A DNA stretch of 16,450 nt from Brevundimonas sp. UBA4609. Lineage in GTDB: Bacteria > Pseudomonadota > Alphaproteobacteria > Caulobacterales > Caulobacteraceae. The position numbers were made by a program, and so were the translations under genes. The first letter of the stretch is position 1. Every line of letters starts with the position of its first letter. The stretch covers positions 1-16,450 of the forward strand of contig DGIZ01000075.1 of assembly GCA_002386585.1 (NCBI GenBank). Direction: 5' to 3'. Shown here one piece after another: positions 1 to 9,194 of the stretch. The notes below the pieces were generated by a model that was not told the DNA's origin, did no database searches, and saw only the letters and a list, made by a program, of their open reading frames with translations.

Positions 1-1
1 C

Positions 2-238
2 ATCGCCCGCGCCCTGGCCAACAGCCCCCGCCTGCTGCTGGCCGATGAGCCGACCGGCAATCTGGACCCCGCCACCAGTCAGGCGGTGTTCGAAGCCTTG
101 CGTGAACTGGCCAAGACCACGGGCGTCGCCGCCCTGATCGCCACGCACAACATGGAGCTGGCCGGTCACATGGACCGCGTCTTCGCCCTGAAGGACGGCC
201 ATCTGGAGCAGCGCGCGGCCGAAAGCCACGCCTACTAG
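2..238 (+). CDS. lolD: LolD, lipoprotein-releasing ABC transporter ATPase (3' end only)
   Basis: Only the last 78 codons are present; the gene starts left of the window. The visible part opens with IARALANSP, the tail of the ABC signature helix. It continues with Walker [13 protein letters not shown], where the D and E coordinate Mg-ATP and activate water, and then the H-loop in IATHN. The [10 protein letters not shown] form is typical of the LolD/MacB/FtsE group of ATPases. In that group LolD powers the LolCDE complex, which extracts outer-membrane lipoproteins from the inner membrane. The call of LolD rather than another group member relies partly on context, since lolCD lies next to dnaE in Caulobacterales as I recall. 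The chain ends with the short tail [11 protein letters not shown]. Its TAG stop (236-238) sits inside the palindrome CTAG, which also supplies the stop of the convergent gene. Confidence 0.8.
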   Translation: MARALANSPRLLLADEPTGNLDPATSQAVFEALRELAKTTGVAALIATHNMELAGHMDRVFALKDGHLEQRAAESHAY

Positions 239-684
239 GAAGCGATGAGCCGCGTCGTCGCCTGCAACGGCGTGCGATAGGCCAGCATCGACCAGCGCAG
301 AGCGGCGGCCGCCAGCAAGGCCGGTATCTCGGCATAGGCCGGGTTGTCGGCGTCAAGCGCCCGACGCAGGGCTGCGGCTTCCTCGCACGTCAGGGGCGGG
401 TGCGAGAGCGCCAGGACGCGATGGAAGCGAAAGCGGACCTCCTGACGCCACGCTTGGATCGGCTCCGTCTCGCACGGGCTGACGCCCAGCAGTTGCAGGA
501 AGCCGTCCACGGAGTCTGTCGAGCCCTCCACGGCGTAGATGATCACGTCATCGACAGCGGCCGCAGCACCCGCCAGGCTCAGCGAGCGCGCCTGGTCGCG
601 TCTCATGTCGATCAACGCCGGCCATCGCGTGCTGCCGATGAATCCTGATGGGGGGCGAGTCAGGAAAACGGCGCTTTGCAGCAT
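235..684 (-). CDS. Hypothetical protein, 149 aa, convergent with lolD
   Basis: I do not recognise a family. The start at 684 is well supported: on the minus strand AGGAAGG lies six bases before the ATG. Codon third positions are mostly G or C, as expected for a real gene here. The protein is soluble-looking, with no signal peptide and no long hydrophobic membrane segment. The middle (about residues 35-68) alternates Ala-rich and hydrophobic stretches with [10 protein letters not shown]. The C-terminal half is probably helical, with [14 protein letters not shown] near residue 100 and [14 protein letters not shown] near residue 120. There are two cysteines. The gene is divergent from the response regulator on the other side and meets lolD tail to tail with a 4-base overlap. 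It could be a lineage-specific Caulobacterales protein; function unknown. Confidence 0.6.
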   Translation of the reverse strand: MLQSAVFLTRPPSGFIGSTRWPALIDMRRDQARSLSLAGAAAAVDDVIIYAVEGSTDSVDGFLQLLGVSPCETEPIQAWRQEVRFRFHRVLALSHPPLTCEEAAALRRALDADNPAYAEIPALLAAAALRWSMLAYRTPLQATTRLIAS

Positions 685-726
685 GGCGGGCCTTCCTGGT
701 TGATATCGGCGTATCGGGGGTATGGT

Positions 727-747
727 TCGCCCATGAGTCTTGGGCGA
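727..747. promoter_or_regulatory. Inverted repeat centred on a GANTC site in the divergent promoter region
   Basis: The arms TCGCCCA (727-733) and TGGGCGA (741-747) are perfect inverted repeats separated by 7 bases. The spacer contains GAGTC (735-739), a GANTC site of the kind methylated by CcrM in Caulobacterales, and it lies exactly at the centre of symmetry. The element is about 40 bases upstream of the minus-strand hypothetical gene and about 60 bases before the likely start of the response regulator. It could be an operator for either gene. No regulator can be named from sequence alone. Confidence 0.35.
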
Positions 748-805
748 TCAATTGCGTGGGACTACGAGGTTTTGCTGCGGCTGAGCCTTGCGTACTTTCG
801 ACGGC

Positions 806-1447
806 ATGATGCGTGATGGCGTGGACGGCGGTCGAAATGAACAGGCTTCAGAAAGGGTTGGGGGCGCTATTTCTGACATCGCCATCATCGACGATGACCG
901 CGCTCTATTGGAGGTGACCCTGCTCGCCGTGCGCGAGGCGGGCTTCTCCGCGGTCGGCTTCCATGAACCGCTTGACGCCCTCATGTGGGCTTCAGACGCC
1001 GAGCCGACCTGCATCGTCGCCGATCTGAAGATGCCGGGCGTCGAAGGGTTGGATCTGGTCGCCGCCTTCTGTGCGCTGAACCGTCACGCGGTGATCATCG
1101 TCAGCGCCTTCGTGGACGTGCGGACGACGGTCGACGCCATGCGTCTGGGCGTGGACGATGTCCTGCCCAAGCCGGCGACAGTCGATGACCTGGTCCGCGC
1201 CCTGCGTCGCGGGGCCGAGGCCTTGAAGACTGCGCCGACGCGCGAGGAACTGACCTTCACCCGCCGCGAGCGTCAGGTCGCCGAAATGCTGGTCGAAGGC
1301 CTGACCACAAAGCAGATCGCCCAGAACCTGGCGCTGAGCCCGCGCACGGTGGAGTTCTTTCGGGCCAGCCTGCTGCGCAAGACCCAGTCCCCCAACTCGG
1401 CCGCCCTGGCCTCGGCCCTGACCCGCCTCGGCTTCCTCGCGAATTGA
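806..1447 (+). CDS. FixJ/NarL-type response regulator, receiver plus LuxR helix-turn-helix
   Basis: Numbering is from ATG 806 (213 aa). The receiver occupies about residues 24-140. It has the acidic triad DDD at 29-31, phospho-acceptor D73 in VADLKMPG, S100 in IIVSAF and K122 in LPKPA, so phosphotransfer residues are complete. A LuxR/FixJ helix-turn-helix follows (about 149-210: LTFTRRERQVAEML, TTKQIAQNLALSPRTVEF). It should be a phosphorylation-controlled DNA-binding transcription factor. No histidine kinase is encoded beside it, so its partner is elsewhere. The recognition region reads TVEFFRASL, whereas FixJ-like proteins usually have His in the VEVHRA stretch. The start is uncertain: TTG 788, ATG 806, ATG 809 and GTG 821 are in frame, and none has a clear ribosome-binding site. 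The gene is divergent from the hypothetical gene at 235-684. Confidence 0.85.
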   Translation: MMRDGVDGGRNEQASERVGGAISDIAIIDDDRALLEVTLLAVREAGFSAVGFHEPLDALMWASDAEPTCIVADLKMPGVEGLDLVAAFCALNRHAVIIVSAFVDVRTTVDAMRLGVDDVLPKPATVDDLVRALRRGAEALKTAPTREELTFTRRERQVAEMLVEGLTTKQIAQNLALSPRTVEFFRASLLRKTQSPNSAALASALTRLGFLAN

Positions 1448-1449
1448 GG

Positions 1450-1478
1450 TTGACGAGAACAAAGGGGAAACCTAGAAC
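1450..1478 (+). promoter_or_regulatory. Probable housekeeping sigma-factor promoter for the dnaE transcript
   Basis: TTGACG (1450-1455) is followed after a 15-base spacer by CCTAGAAC (1471-1478). This matches the Caulobacter sigma-73 consensus (TTGACGS, 10-14 bases, GCTANAWC) at all but one base of the -10 box and one of the -35 extension. Transcription would begin near 1485, giving a leader of about 180 bases before dnaE that contains the small reading frame at 1512-1601. A GANTC site (GACTC, 1618-1622) also lies in this leader. The promoter starts just past the response-regulator stop codon. Confidence 0.6.
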
Positions 1479-1511
1479 AAATAGGCAACATCTGATCTGG
1501 GGATAAAATCA

Positions 1512-1601
1512 ATGACGCGTTGGGTGAGGGATCTGCTGTCGCTTGCGTCCTGCGGCGGCTTCGTCTGGATGGTCTGGCAGGCGGCGTTCCTGGTGACGTG
1601 A
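1512..1601 (+). CDS. Possible small membrane peptide, 29 aa, upstream of dnaE
   Basis: ATG at 1512 opens a 29-codon frame ending in TGA at 1599-1601. GGGGA (1499-1503) lies 8 bases before the ATG and can serve as a ribosome-binding site. The frame begins about 27 bases after the predicted transcription start. The peptide starts MTRWVRDLL, giving a positively charged N-terminus. About 20 mostly hydrophobic residues follow, including FVWMVWQAAFLV, which fits a single transmembrane helix with the N-terminus inside. It also has one cysteine and three tryptophans. It could be a genuine small membrane protein or a leader peptide for dnaE. No family is recognised and chance cannot be excluded at this length. 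Confidence 0.4.
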   Translation: MTRWVRDLLSLASCGGFVWMVWQAAFLVT

Positions 1602-1662
1602 CCGCGCCCCAGCGGGCGACTCCCTGCATGATGATCACGCGCCCGTATGATCTGGCGCTGCG

Positions 1663-5132
<3,470 letters not shown>

Positions 5133-5133
<1 letters not shown>

Positions 5134-5498
5134 TGAGCGAGACGAGCGTGAAGACCCATGCCGGGTCGTGCCACTGCGGCGCGGTGGCCTATGAGGTCGA
5201 TGTCGGGCTGGATGGACTGGTCGAGTGCAACTGCTCCCATTGCTACCGCAAGGGGTTCGTTCTGGCCTTTGCGCCCCGTTCGGCCTTTCGCCTGACGAAG
5301 GGAGAGGGCGAGACGACGTCCTACTTCTTCAATCAGCACAAGATCGATCACCGCTTCTGCAAGACCTGCGGTGTGCAGCCCTTCGGCTATGGCGTGGCGC
5401 CGGATGGCGGCGAGGTGGCGGCGATCAACATCCGCACCCTGACCGACGTCGAGCCGTGGGACTGGACCGCCCAGCGCGTGGACGGCCGCAGCTTCTGA
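5133..5498 (+). CDS. GFA/CENP-V family zinc-binding protein
   Basis: This 121-aa protein shows the full cysteine pattern of the GFA family (glutathione-dependent formaldehyde-activating enzyme-like, DUF636). The cysteines are C13 and C15 in GSCHCGAVAYE, C32, C34 and C37 in ECNCSHCYRKG, and C76 and C79 in FCKTCGVQPFG. Family members bind two zinc ions in a compact beta fold. The founding member was proposed to join formaldehyde to glutathione, but most relatives have no proven activity, so the substrate here is unknown. ATG 5133 is preferred: GGAGG (5121-5125) lies 7 bases upstream, and the ATG shares its A with the dnaE stop TGA (TGATG). An ATG at 5130 is also in frame. The overlap suggests translation coupled to dnaE. 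There is no signal peptide, so it should be cytoplasmic. Confidence 0.85.
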
Positions 5499-5547
5499 TC
5501 CGGGGCGTTGAAAGGCGGGGTTTGAAGGGCGCCTGGTGAAAACGTCC

Positions 5548-5578
5548 CGTCATCCCCGCGACAAGCCCGGGGACGACG
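5548..5578. repeat. Extragenic palindromic repeat
   Basis: The arms CGTCATCCCCG (5548-5558) and CGGGGACGACG (5568-5578) pair at 10 of 11 positions around a 9-base loop. Read through, it gives the peptide-like string HPRDKPGDD. That string is characteristic of a short palindrome scattered in many copies between genes of Brevundimonas and related alphaproteobacteria. Only one copy is in this window, so its repetitive nature is recalled knowledge and not seen here. As RNA it could act as a transcript end or stabiliser after the dnaE-GFA unit, but no T-run follows. Confidence 0.55.
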
Positions 5579-5674
5579 TCGGAAGAGAGGGCGAAGCGGG
5601 AATGGGCGAAGACGCCCGAGGCCTCACGAGGACCTGCGTTATCAGCGTCTCTCTCTCGCCTCATCTTCGTCGTC

Positions 5675-5703
5675 TTGCGTTTTCCGGCCTTTTCGCCTAC
5701 ATG
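5675..5703 (+). promoter_or_regulatory. Candidate rpsB promoter
   Basis: TTGCGT (5675-5680) and TACATG (5698-5703) are spaced by 17 bases. The extended -10, CCTACATG, matches the Caulobacter GCTANAWC consensus at six of eight positions. Transcription would start near 5709, giving a leader of about 120 bases that contains the hairpins described below. It is the best promoter-like pair in the interval and is placed as expected for a ribosomal-protein operon. Confidence 0.4.
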
Positions 5704-5733
5704 CGCGGCGCACTTCGCACGTGGGCGTGGCGC

Positions 5734-5755
5734 GGTCCGGGGAGACATCCCGGCC
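5734..5755 (+). promoter_or_regulatory. Hairpin in the rpsB leader
   Basis: GG (5734-5735) plus CCGGGG (5737-5742) pair with TCCCGG (5748-5753) plus CC (5754-5755). The result is eight pairs, one of them G-U, with a single bulged T at 5736 and a 5-base loop. It lies about 25 bases into the predicted rpsB leader. Ribosomal-protein leaders often carry an autoregulatory binding site for the encoded protein. Whether S2 binds here is inference. Confidence 0.35.
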
Positions 5756-5768
5756 TGCACCGTTCCGA

Positions 5769-5812
5769 GGGATCAGCCGATCCTTTTAACCGCCCGCGCT
5801 AGGTTTGATCGG
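5769..5812 (+). terminator. Possible attenuator-like alternating hairpins in the rpsB leader
   Basis: GGATC (5770-5774) and GATCC (5779-5783) form a perfect 5-bp stem with loop AGCC. It can be lengthened by G-U and A-U pairs and is followed directly by TTTT (5784-5787), a miniature intrinsic-terminator layout. The 3' part can instead pair further down: CCGATC (5777-5782) with GATCGG (5807-5812). The two structures are mutually exclusive. The short stem makes strong termination unlikely, so this is offered only as a candidate attenuator. Confidence 0.25.
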
Positions 5813-5830
5813 AAAAAGGAAAACACGATC
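5807..5830 (+). promoter_or_regulatory. rpsB ribosome-binding site in the loop of a small hairpin
   Basis: GATCG (5807-5811) can pair with CGATC (5826-5830), directly next to the ATG at 5831. This places the ribosome-binding site AAGGA (5816-5820, 10 bases from the ATG) in a purine-rich 14-base loop. The stem is only 5 bp. Its 5' half is also the partner of CCGATC at 5777-5782, so leader folding and start-site exposure could be linked. Confidence 0.35.
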
Positions 5831-6679
5831 ATGGCTCTGCCTGAATTCTCGATGCGCACCCTGCTGGAAGCCGGCGCTCACTTCGGCCACCAGACGCACC
5901 GCTGGAACCCGAAGATGGACCGCTACATCTTCGGCTCGCGCTCGAACATCCACATCATCGACCTGTCGCAGACGATGCCGCTGCTGCACCAGGCCCTGGT
6001 CGCCGTGCGCGACGTGGCCGCCAAGGGCGGTCGCGTGCTGTTCGTCGGCACCAAGCGTCAGGCCGCCGATCCGGTCGCGCAAGCCGCCACGCGCTGCGCC
6101 CAGTACTACATGAACAACCGCTGGCTGGGCGGCACCCTGACCAACTGGCGCACCGTCTCCAACTCGATCCAGCGCCTGCGCGAACTGGAAGGCATCGTTG
6201 AAGGCGGCGGCGAAGGCCGCAACAAGAAAGAGCTGCTGACCCTGCAGCGCGAGAAGGACCGTCTGGAACTGTCGCTGGGCGGCATCAAGGACATGGGTTC
6301 GGTGCCGGACATCATGTTCGTGATCGACACCAACAAGGAAGCGATCGCGATCCAGGAAGCCCGCAAGCTGAACATCCCGATCATCGCCATCCTGGACACC
6401 AACTCGGACCCGGACGGCATCACCTATCCGGTGCCGGGCAACGATGACGCCGCCCGCGCCATCCAGACCTACTGCGACCTGATCGCCGACGCCGTCCTGG
6501 ACGGCCTGGCCGCCGGCGCCGCCGCTCAGGGCATCGACCTGGGCGCTTCGGAAGCTCCGGTCGAGCCGGCCCTGCGCGAAGCCGTCGTGGTTGAAGCCGA
6601 GGCCGAAGCCGCTCCGGCCGGCGCCGAAGGCGCGGCTGAAGAGCTGGTCGCCGCCGAGGCCGAGAAGGTCGAAGGCTAA
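5831..6679 (+). CDS. rpsB: 30S ribosomal protein S2
   Basis: This is a structural protein of the small ribosomal subunit, needed with S1 for mRNA binding. The N-terminus reads [20 protein letters not shown], followed by [13 protein letters not shown] and IHIIDLSQT, the classic S2 opening. The S2 core continues with [12 protein letters not shown] and [15 protein letters not shown]. At 282 residues it is longer than the E. coli protein (241). The excess is a C-terminal tail from about residue 236 that is almost entirely Ala, Glu, Val and Gly, a low-complexity acidic extension. The ATG at 5831 is chosen because AAGGA lies 10 bases upstream and the S2 homology begins exactly there; in-frame codons further upstream are non-homologous. 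It heads the rpsB-tsf pair, with a leader that may autoregulate it. Confidence 0.98.
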   Translation: MALPEFSMRTLLEAGAHFGHQTHRWNPKMDRYIFGSRSNIHIIDLSQTMPLLHQALVAVRDVAAKGGRVLFVGTKRQAADPVAQAATRCAQYYMNNRWLGGTLTNWRTVSNSIQRLRELEGIVEGGGEGRNKKELLTLQREKDRLELSLGGIKDMGSVPDIMFVIDTNKEAIAIQEARKLNIPIIAILDTNSDPDGITYPVPGNDDAARAIQTYCDLIADAVLDGLAAGAAAQGIDLGASEAPVEPALREAVVVEAEAEAAPAGAEGAAEELVAAEAEKVEG

Positions 6680-6690
6680 GGACGAAACGT

Positions 6691-6712
6691 TCCGGCGCCG
6701 CCGCGCGCCGGA
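6691..6712 (+). promoter_or_regulatory. First rpsB-tsf intergenic hairpin
   Basis: TCCGGCGC (6691-6698) and GCGCCGGA (6705-6712) form a perfect 8-bp GC-rich stem with a 6-base loop. It begins 11 bases after the rpsB stop. No T-run follows, so it looks more like an RNA stabiliser or pausing element than a full terminator. Confidence 0.45.
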
Positions 6713-6730
6713 CCGACGTCAACTTGACAT

Positions 6731-6756
6731 GCGGCCGGGCTAAACAGTCCGGCCGC
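6731..6756 (+). terminator. Second rpsB-tsf hairpin, possible partial terminator
   Basis: GCGGCCGG (6731-6738) and CCGGCCGC (6749-6756) pair perfectly. Inner G-U and C-G pairs extend this to a 10-bp stem with loop TAAACA. CCATTTTG follows, a weak T-tract, and the tsf ribosome-binding site comes 14 bases later. It could attenuate transcription from rpsB into tsf or mark an RNA processing point. TTGACA (6724-6729) lies next to it, but no -10 box sits at a good distance, so I do not call a promoter. Confidence 0.45.
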
Positions 6757-6781
6757 CCATTTTGAATTTCAGGAGAAAGAC

Positions 6782-7720
6782 ATGGCCGAGATCACTGCCG
6801 CCCTCGTGAAGGAGCTTCGCGAGCGTTCGGGCGTCGGCATGATGGACTGCAAGAAGGCGCTGGTTGAGAACAACGGCGACATCGAAGCGGCCATCGACTG
6901 GCTGCGCGCCAAGGGTCTGTCCAAGGCCGCCAAGAAGGCCGACCGCGTCGCCGCCGAGGGCCTGGTGGCCGTCGCCGTGCGCGAAGACGGCAAGGGCGAA
7001 GTCGCCTCGGCCATCGAGTTCAACGCCGAAACCGACTTCGTCGCCCGCAACGACCTGTTCCAGTCGGCGGCGAAGGAATTCGCTCAACTGGGCCTGCACC
7101 ACGAGGGCGTCGACGCCATTCACGGCGCGACCCTGGAAAACGGCAAGACGGTTCAGGACGAAGTCACCAACCTGATCGCCACCATCGGCGAGAACATGCA
7201 GCTGCGTCGCGCGGCTCGCCTGTCGGTCGGTGAAGGCGTGGTTTCGACCTATGTCCACAACGCCGTGTCGCCGGGCGTCGGCCGCATCGGCGTGCTGGTC
7301 GCCCTGGAAGGCGCGGGCGACAAGGAAGCCCTGCGCGAAGTGGGCCGCAAGATCGCCATGCACGTGGCGGCCACGGCTCCGCTGGCGCTGGACACCTCGG
7401 ACCTGGATCCGGCCGCGATCGAGAAGGAACGCGCTGTCCTGATCGAGAAGGCCAAGGAAGAAGGCCGCCCGGAAAACATGATCGAGAAGATCGTCTCGGG
7501 CCAGATCGCCAAGTTCCAGAAGGACGTGGTGCTGACCAAGCAGCCGTTCGTCATGGACCCGGACGTGACCATCGAACAGCTGGTCGCCAACACCGGCAAG
7601 GAGCTGGGTTCTGAGCTGAAGCTGGCGGGCTTCGTCCGCATGGCGCTGGGTGAAGGCGTCGAGAAGGTCGAAGCCCCCGACTTCGCGTCGGAAGTCGCCT
7701 CGATGACGGGCGGCAACTAA
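6782..7720 (+). CDS. tsf: Elongation factor Ts
   Basis: EF-Ts is the guanine nucleotide exchange factor that releases GDP from EF-Tu during translation. The 312-residue length is normal for alphaproteobacteria. The N-terminal UBA-like domain reads [20 protein letters not shown], followed by MDCKKALVE and [12 protein letters not shown] (to about residue 45). The diagnostic TDFVARN motif, which contacts EF-Tu, is at residues 84-90. Later family landmarks are MQLRRAARL and FVRMALGEG near the C-terminus. The start has a strong AGGAG (6771-6775), 6 bases before the ATG. It follows rpsB by 102 bases that contain two hairpins, an arrangement in which tsf output may be set separately from rpsB. Confidence 0.98.
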   Translation: MAEITAALVKELRERSGVGMMDCKKALVENNGDIEAAIDWLRAKGLSKAAKKADRVAAEGLVAVAVREDGKGEVASAIEFNAETDFVARNDLFQSAAKEFAQLGLHHEGVDAIHGATLENGKTVQDEVTNLIATIGENMQLRRAARLSVGEGVVSTYVHNAVSPGVGRIGVLVALEGAGDKEALREVGRKIAMHVAATAPLALDTSDLDPAAIEKERAVLIEKAKEEGRPENMIEKIVSGQIAKFQKDVVLTKQPFVMDPDVTIEQLVANTGKELGSELKLAGFVRMALGEGVEKVEAPDFASEVASMTGGN

Positions 7721-7729
7721 CTCGAAACC

Positions 7730-7747
7730 TCTTCCCGAAAGGGAAGA
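7730..7747 (+). terminator. GAAA-capped hairpin after tsf
   Basis: TCTTCCC (7730-7736) and GGGAAGA (7741-7747) form a perfect 7-bp stem capped by the GNRA-type tetraloop GAAA. It starts 9 bases after the tsf stop. The following AATTTC is only weakly T-rich. It is likely to stabilise or help end the rpsB-tsf transcript. Confidence 0.45.
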
Positions 7748-7755
7748 AATTTCAA

Positions 7756-7791
7756 AAGGGCGCGTTCGGCTTTGAAGGCTGACGCGCCCTT
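7756..7791 (+). terminator. Second hairpin after tsf
   Basis: AAGGGCGCGT (7756-7765) and ACGCGCCCTT (7782-7791) pair perfectly over 10 bp around a 16-base loop. It sits 8 bases after the GAAA-capped hairpin, so the two form a tandem. No strong T-run follows on the plus strand. A tandem pair at the end of the translation-factor genes is the best candidate for a transcript boundary before pyrH. Confidence 0.5.
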
Positions 7792-7801
7792 CGTCTATGA
7801 T
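7772..7801 (+). promoter_or_regulatory. Weak promoter candidate for pyrH
   Basis: TTGAAG (7772-7777) and TATGAT (7796-7801) are separated by 18 bases. This resembles a sigma-70 promoter and would start transcription near 7808, about 50 bases before the pyrH ATG. The -35 lies in the loop of the preceding hairpin. A GATTC (GANTC) site follows at 7810-7814. The fit to the Caulobacter -10 consensus is poor. Confidence 0.25.
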
Positions 7802-7858
7802 GAGCCGCCGATTCACCTCGCGCGGATGCCAACTCCCTGTATCCACGGACCCCTGACC

Positions 7859-8596
7859 ATGCCCGACGCCCCCTCCGAGTTTCGTTACAAGCGCGTCCTG
7901 CTGAAGGTCTCGGGCGAGGTGCTAATGGGCGATCAGCCCTACGGCATCGACATGAAGACCGTGGACGTGGTCGCCGCCGCCGTCGCCGCCGTGGCGCGCC
8001 AGGGCGTCGAGATCTGCCTGGTCATCGGCGGGGGCAACATCTTCCGGGGCCTGTCCAAGGCCGCCGAGGGCATGGACCGCGCCAACGCCGACTACATGGG
8101 CATGCTGGCCACCATCATGAACGCCCTGGCCATGCAGGGCGCGCTGGAGAAGATCGGCGTCGACACGCGGGTCCAGAGCGCCATTCCGATGGCCGCGATC
8201 GCCGAACCCTACATCCGCCGCCGCGCCCTGCGTCACCTGGAAAAGGGCCGGGTGGTGATCTTCGCTGCGGGCGTGGGCGCCCCCTTCTTCACCACGGACT
8301 CCGGCGCCGCCCTGCGCGCCGCTGAAATGGGCTGCGACGCCCTGCTGAAGGGCACGAGCGTCGACGGCGTCTATACCGCCGATCCGAAGAAGGACCCGAC
8401 GGCCACCCGCTATGACACGCTGACCTATCAGGATGTTCTGGCCAAGGACCTGCGCGTCATGGACGCCTCGGCCATCGCCCTGATGCGAGACAGCGGCATT
8501 CCGATCGTGGTCTTCTCGATTCGTGAGGAAGGCTCGCTGCACAAGACCTTGACGGGGCAGGGCACTTTCACCGTCATCACCAACAAGCCCGCCTGA
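7859..8596 (+). CDS. pyrH: UMP kinase (uridylate kinase)
   Basis: PyrH phosphorylates UMP to UDP with ATP in pyrimidine nucleotide synthesis. It is a cytoplasmic hexamer of the amino-acid kinase fold. The 245 residues fit the family (241 in E. coli). Visible motifs are the phosphate-binding LLKVSGEVL (K16), [10 protein letters not shown] (55-64), the UMP-site segment [17 protein letters not shown] and [20 protein letters not shown] 7859 is chosen because homology to PyrH begins about ten residues later, as in E. coli. An in-frame ATG at 7826 and codons further upstream would add unrelated residues. The ribosome-binding site is weak (ACGGA only). It follows tsf after tandem hairpins and precedes frr by 40 bases. 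Confidence 0.96.
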   Translation: MPDAPSEFRYKRVLLKVSGEVLMGDQPYGIDMKTVDVVAAAVAAVARQGVEICLVIGGGNIFRGLSKAAEGMDRANADYMGMLATIMNALAMQGALEKIGVDTRVQSAIPMAAIAEPYIRRRALRHLEKGRVVIFAAGVGAPFFTTDSGAALRAAEMGCDALLKGTSVDGVYTADPKKDPTATRYDTLTYQDVLAKDLRVMDASAIALMRDSGIPIVVFSIREEGSLHKTLTGQGTFTVITNKPA

Positions 8597-8636
8597 GCGG
8601 CTTCGCCATTCAACGACAGGACCAAGGATATTCGCC

Positions 8637-9194
8637 ATGGCCAAACCCGATCTCAAGACGTTCCGCGACCGAATGGACAAGTCGGTCGCCGCGCTGAAGG
8701 ATGACTACGCCGGCCTGCGCACGGGGCGCGCCAACGCCGGACTGCTGGAGCCGGTCGTGGTCGAAGCCTATGGCGCGACCTCGCCTCTGACGGCCGTGGC
8801 GGCCATCAGCGTGCCCGAGCCGCGCATGATCTCGGTCAGCGTCTGGGACAAGGGAATGGTGGTCTCGGTCGAGAAGGCGATCCGCGCCGCCGGCCTGGGC
8901 CTGAACCCCGTCGTGGACGGCCAGACCCTGCGCATTCCGATCCCGCCGCTGACCGAGGAGCGCCGCAAGGACCTGGTCAAGCTGGCCGGCAAATACGCCG
9001 AGGACAAGAAGATCGCCGTGCGCAACGTGCGCCGCGACGCCAACGACGAGCTGAAGAAGGCTGAAAAGGCCGGCGAGATCAGCCAGGATGAACAGAAGAA
9101 GATGGAAGCCGAGGTCCAGAAGGACACCGACGCCGCCATCAAGCGCATCGACGAGACCTTGAAGACCAAGGAAGTCGAGATCATGCAGGTCTGA
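8637..9194 (+). CDS. frr: Ribosome recycling factor
   Basis: RRF, with EF-G, splits the post-termination ribosome so that it can restart. At 185 residues it has the same length as the E. coli protein. The family pattern is clear: an N-terminal helix with [18 protein letters not shown] (about 20-37), then [27 protein letters not shown] and [20 protein letters not shown] long Lys/Glu-rich helical C-terminus follows ([16 protein letters not shown] and on to the end). AAGGA (8624-8628) lies 8 bases before the ATG. It is 40 bases after pyrH. Its stop codon is embedded in a 26-nt perfect palindrome, which may form a stable RNA hairpin at the end of the gene. Confidence 0.97.
   Translation: MAKPDLKTFRDRMDKSVAALKDDYAGLRTGRANAGLLEPVVVEAYGATSPLTAVAAISVPEPRMISVSVWDKGMVVSVEKAIRAAGLGLNPVVDGQTLRIPIPPLTEERRKDLVKLAGKYAEDKKIAVRNVRRDANDELKKAEKAGEISQDEQKKMEAEVQKDTDAAIKRIDETLKTKEVEIMQV

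Larger units (their letters stand above)
5499..5830. other. Gene-free interval between the GFA gene and rpsB
   Basis: No convincing gene lies in these 332 bases. They hold the extragenic palindrome at 5548-5578, a small 5-bp hairpin with an AAGA loop (GGGCG 5604-5608, CGCCC 5613-5617), a promoter-like pair at 5675-5703 and the structured rpsB leader from about 5709. No hairpin directly after the GFA stop is followed by a run of T, so where the dnaE transcript ends is not obvious. Reading frames extending rpsB upstream to the TTG at 5675 have no supporting ribosome-binding site. Confidence 0.6.

Noticed and set aside
400..648. An 82-codon plus-strand frame inside the hypothetical gene
   Set aside because: It lacks a ribosome-binding site and is Arg/Ala/Gln-rich shadow sequence; the minus-strand gene has a clear ribosome-binding site.
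1646..1651. TATGAT as a -10 box just before dnaE
   Set aside because: No acceptable -35 lies 16-18 bases upstream, and a much better promoter exists at 1450-1478.
5675..5830. Upstream extension of rpsB to TTG 5675
   Set aside because: The added residues do not resemble S2, and AAGGA with ATG 5831 places the start where the family begins.
6724..6745. TTGACA plus GCTAAAC as a tsf promoter
   Set aside because: The spacing (about 10 bases) is too short for a -35/-10 pair, and the GCTAAAC falls in the loop region of a strong hairpin.
7772..7858. Upstream extension of pyrH
   Set aside because: It would run through the hairpin loop and promoter-like region and adds residues absent from the UMP kinase family.
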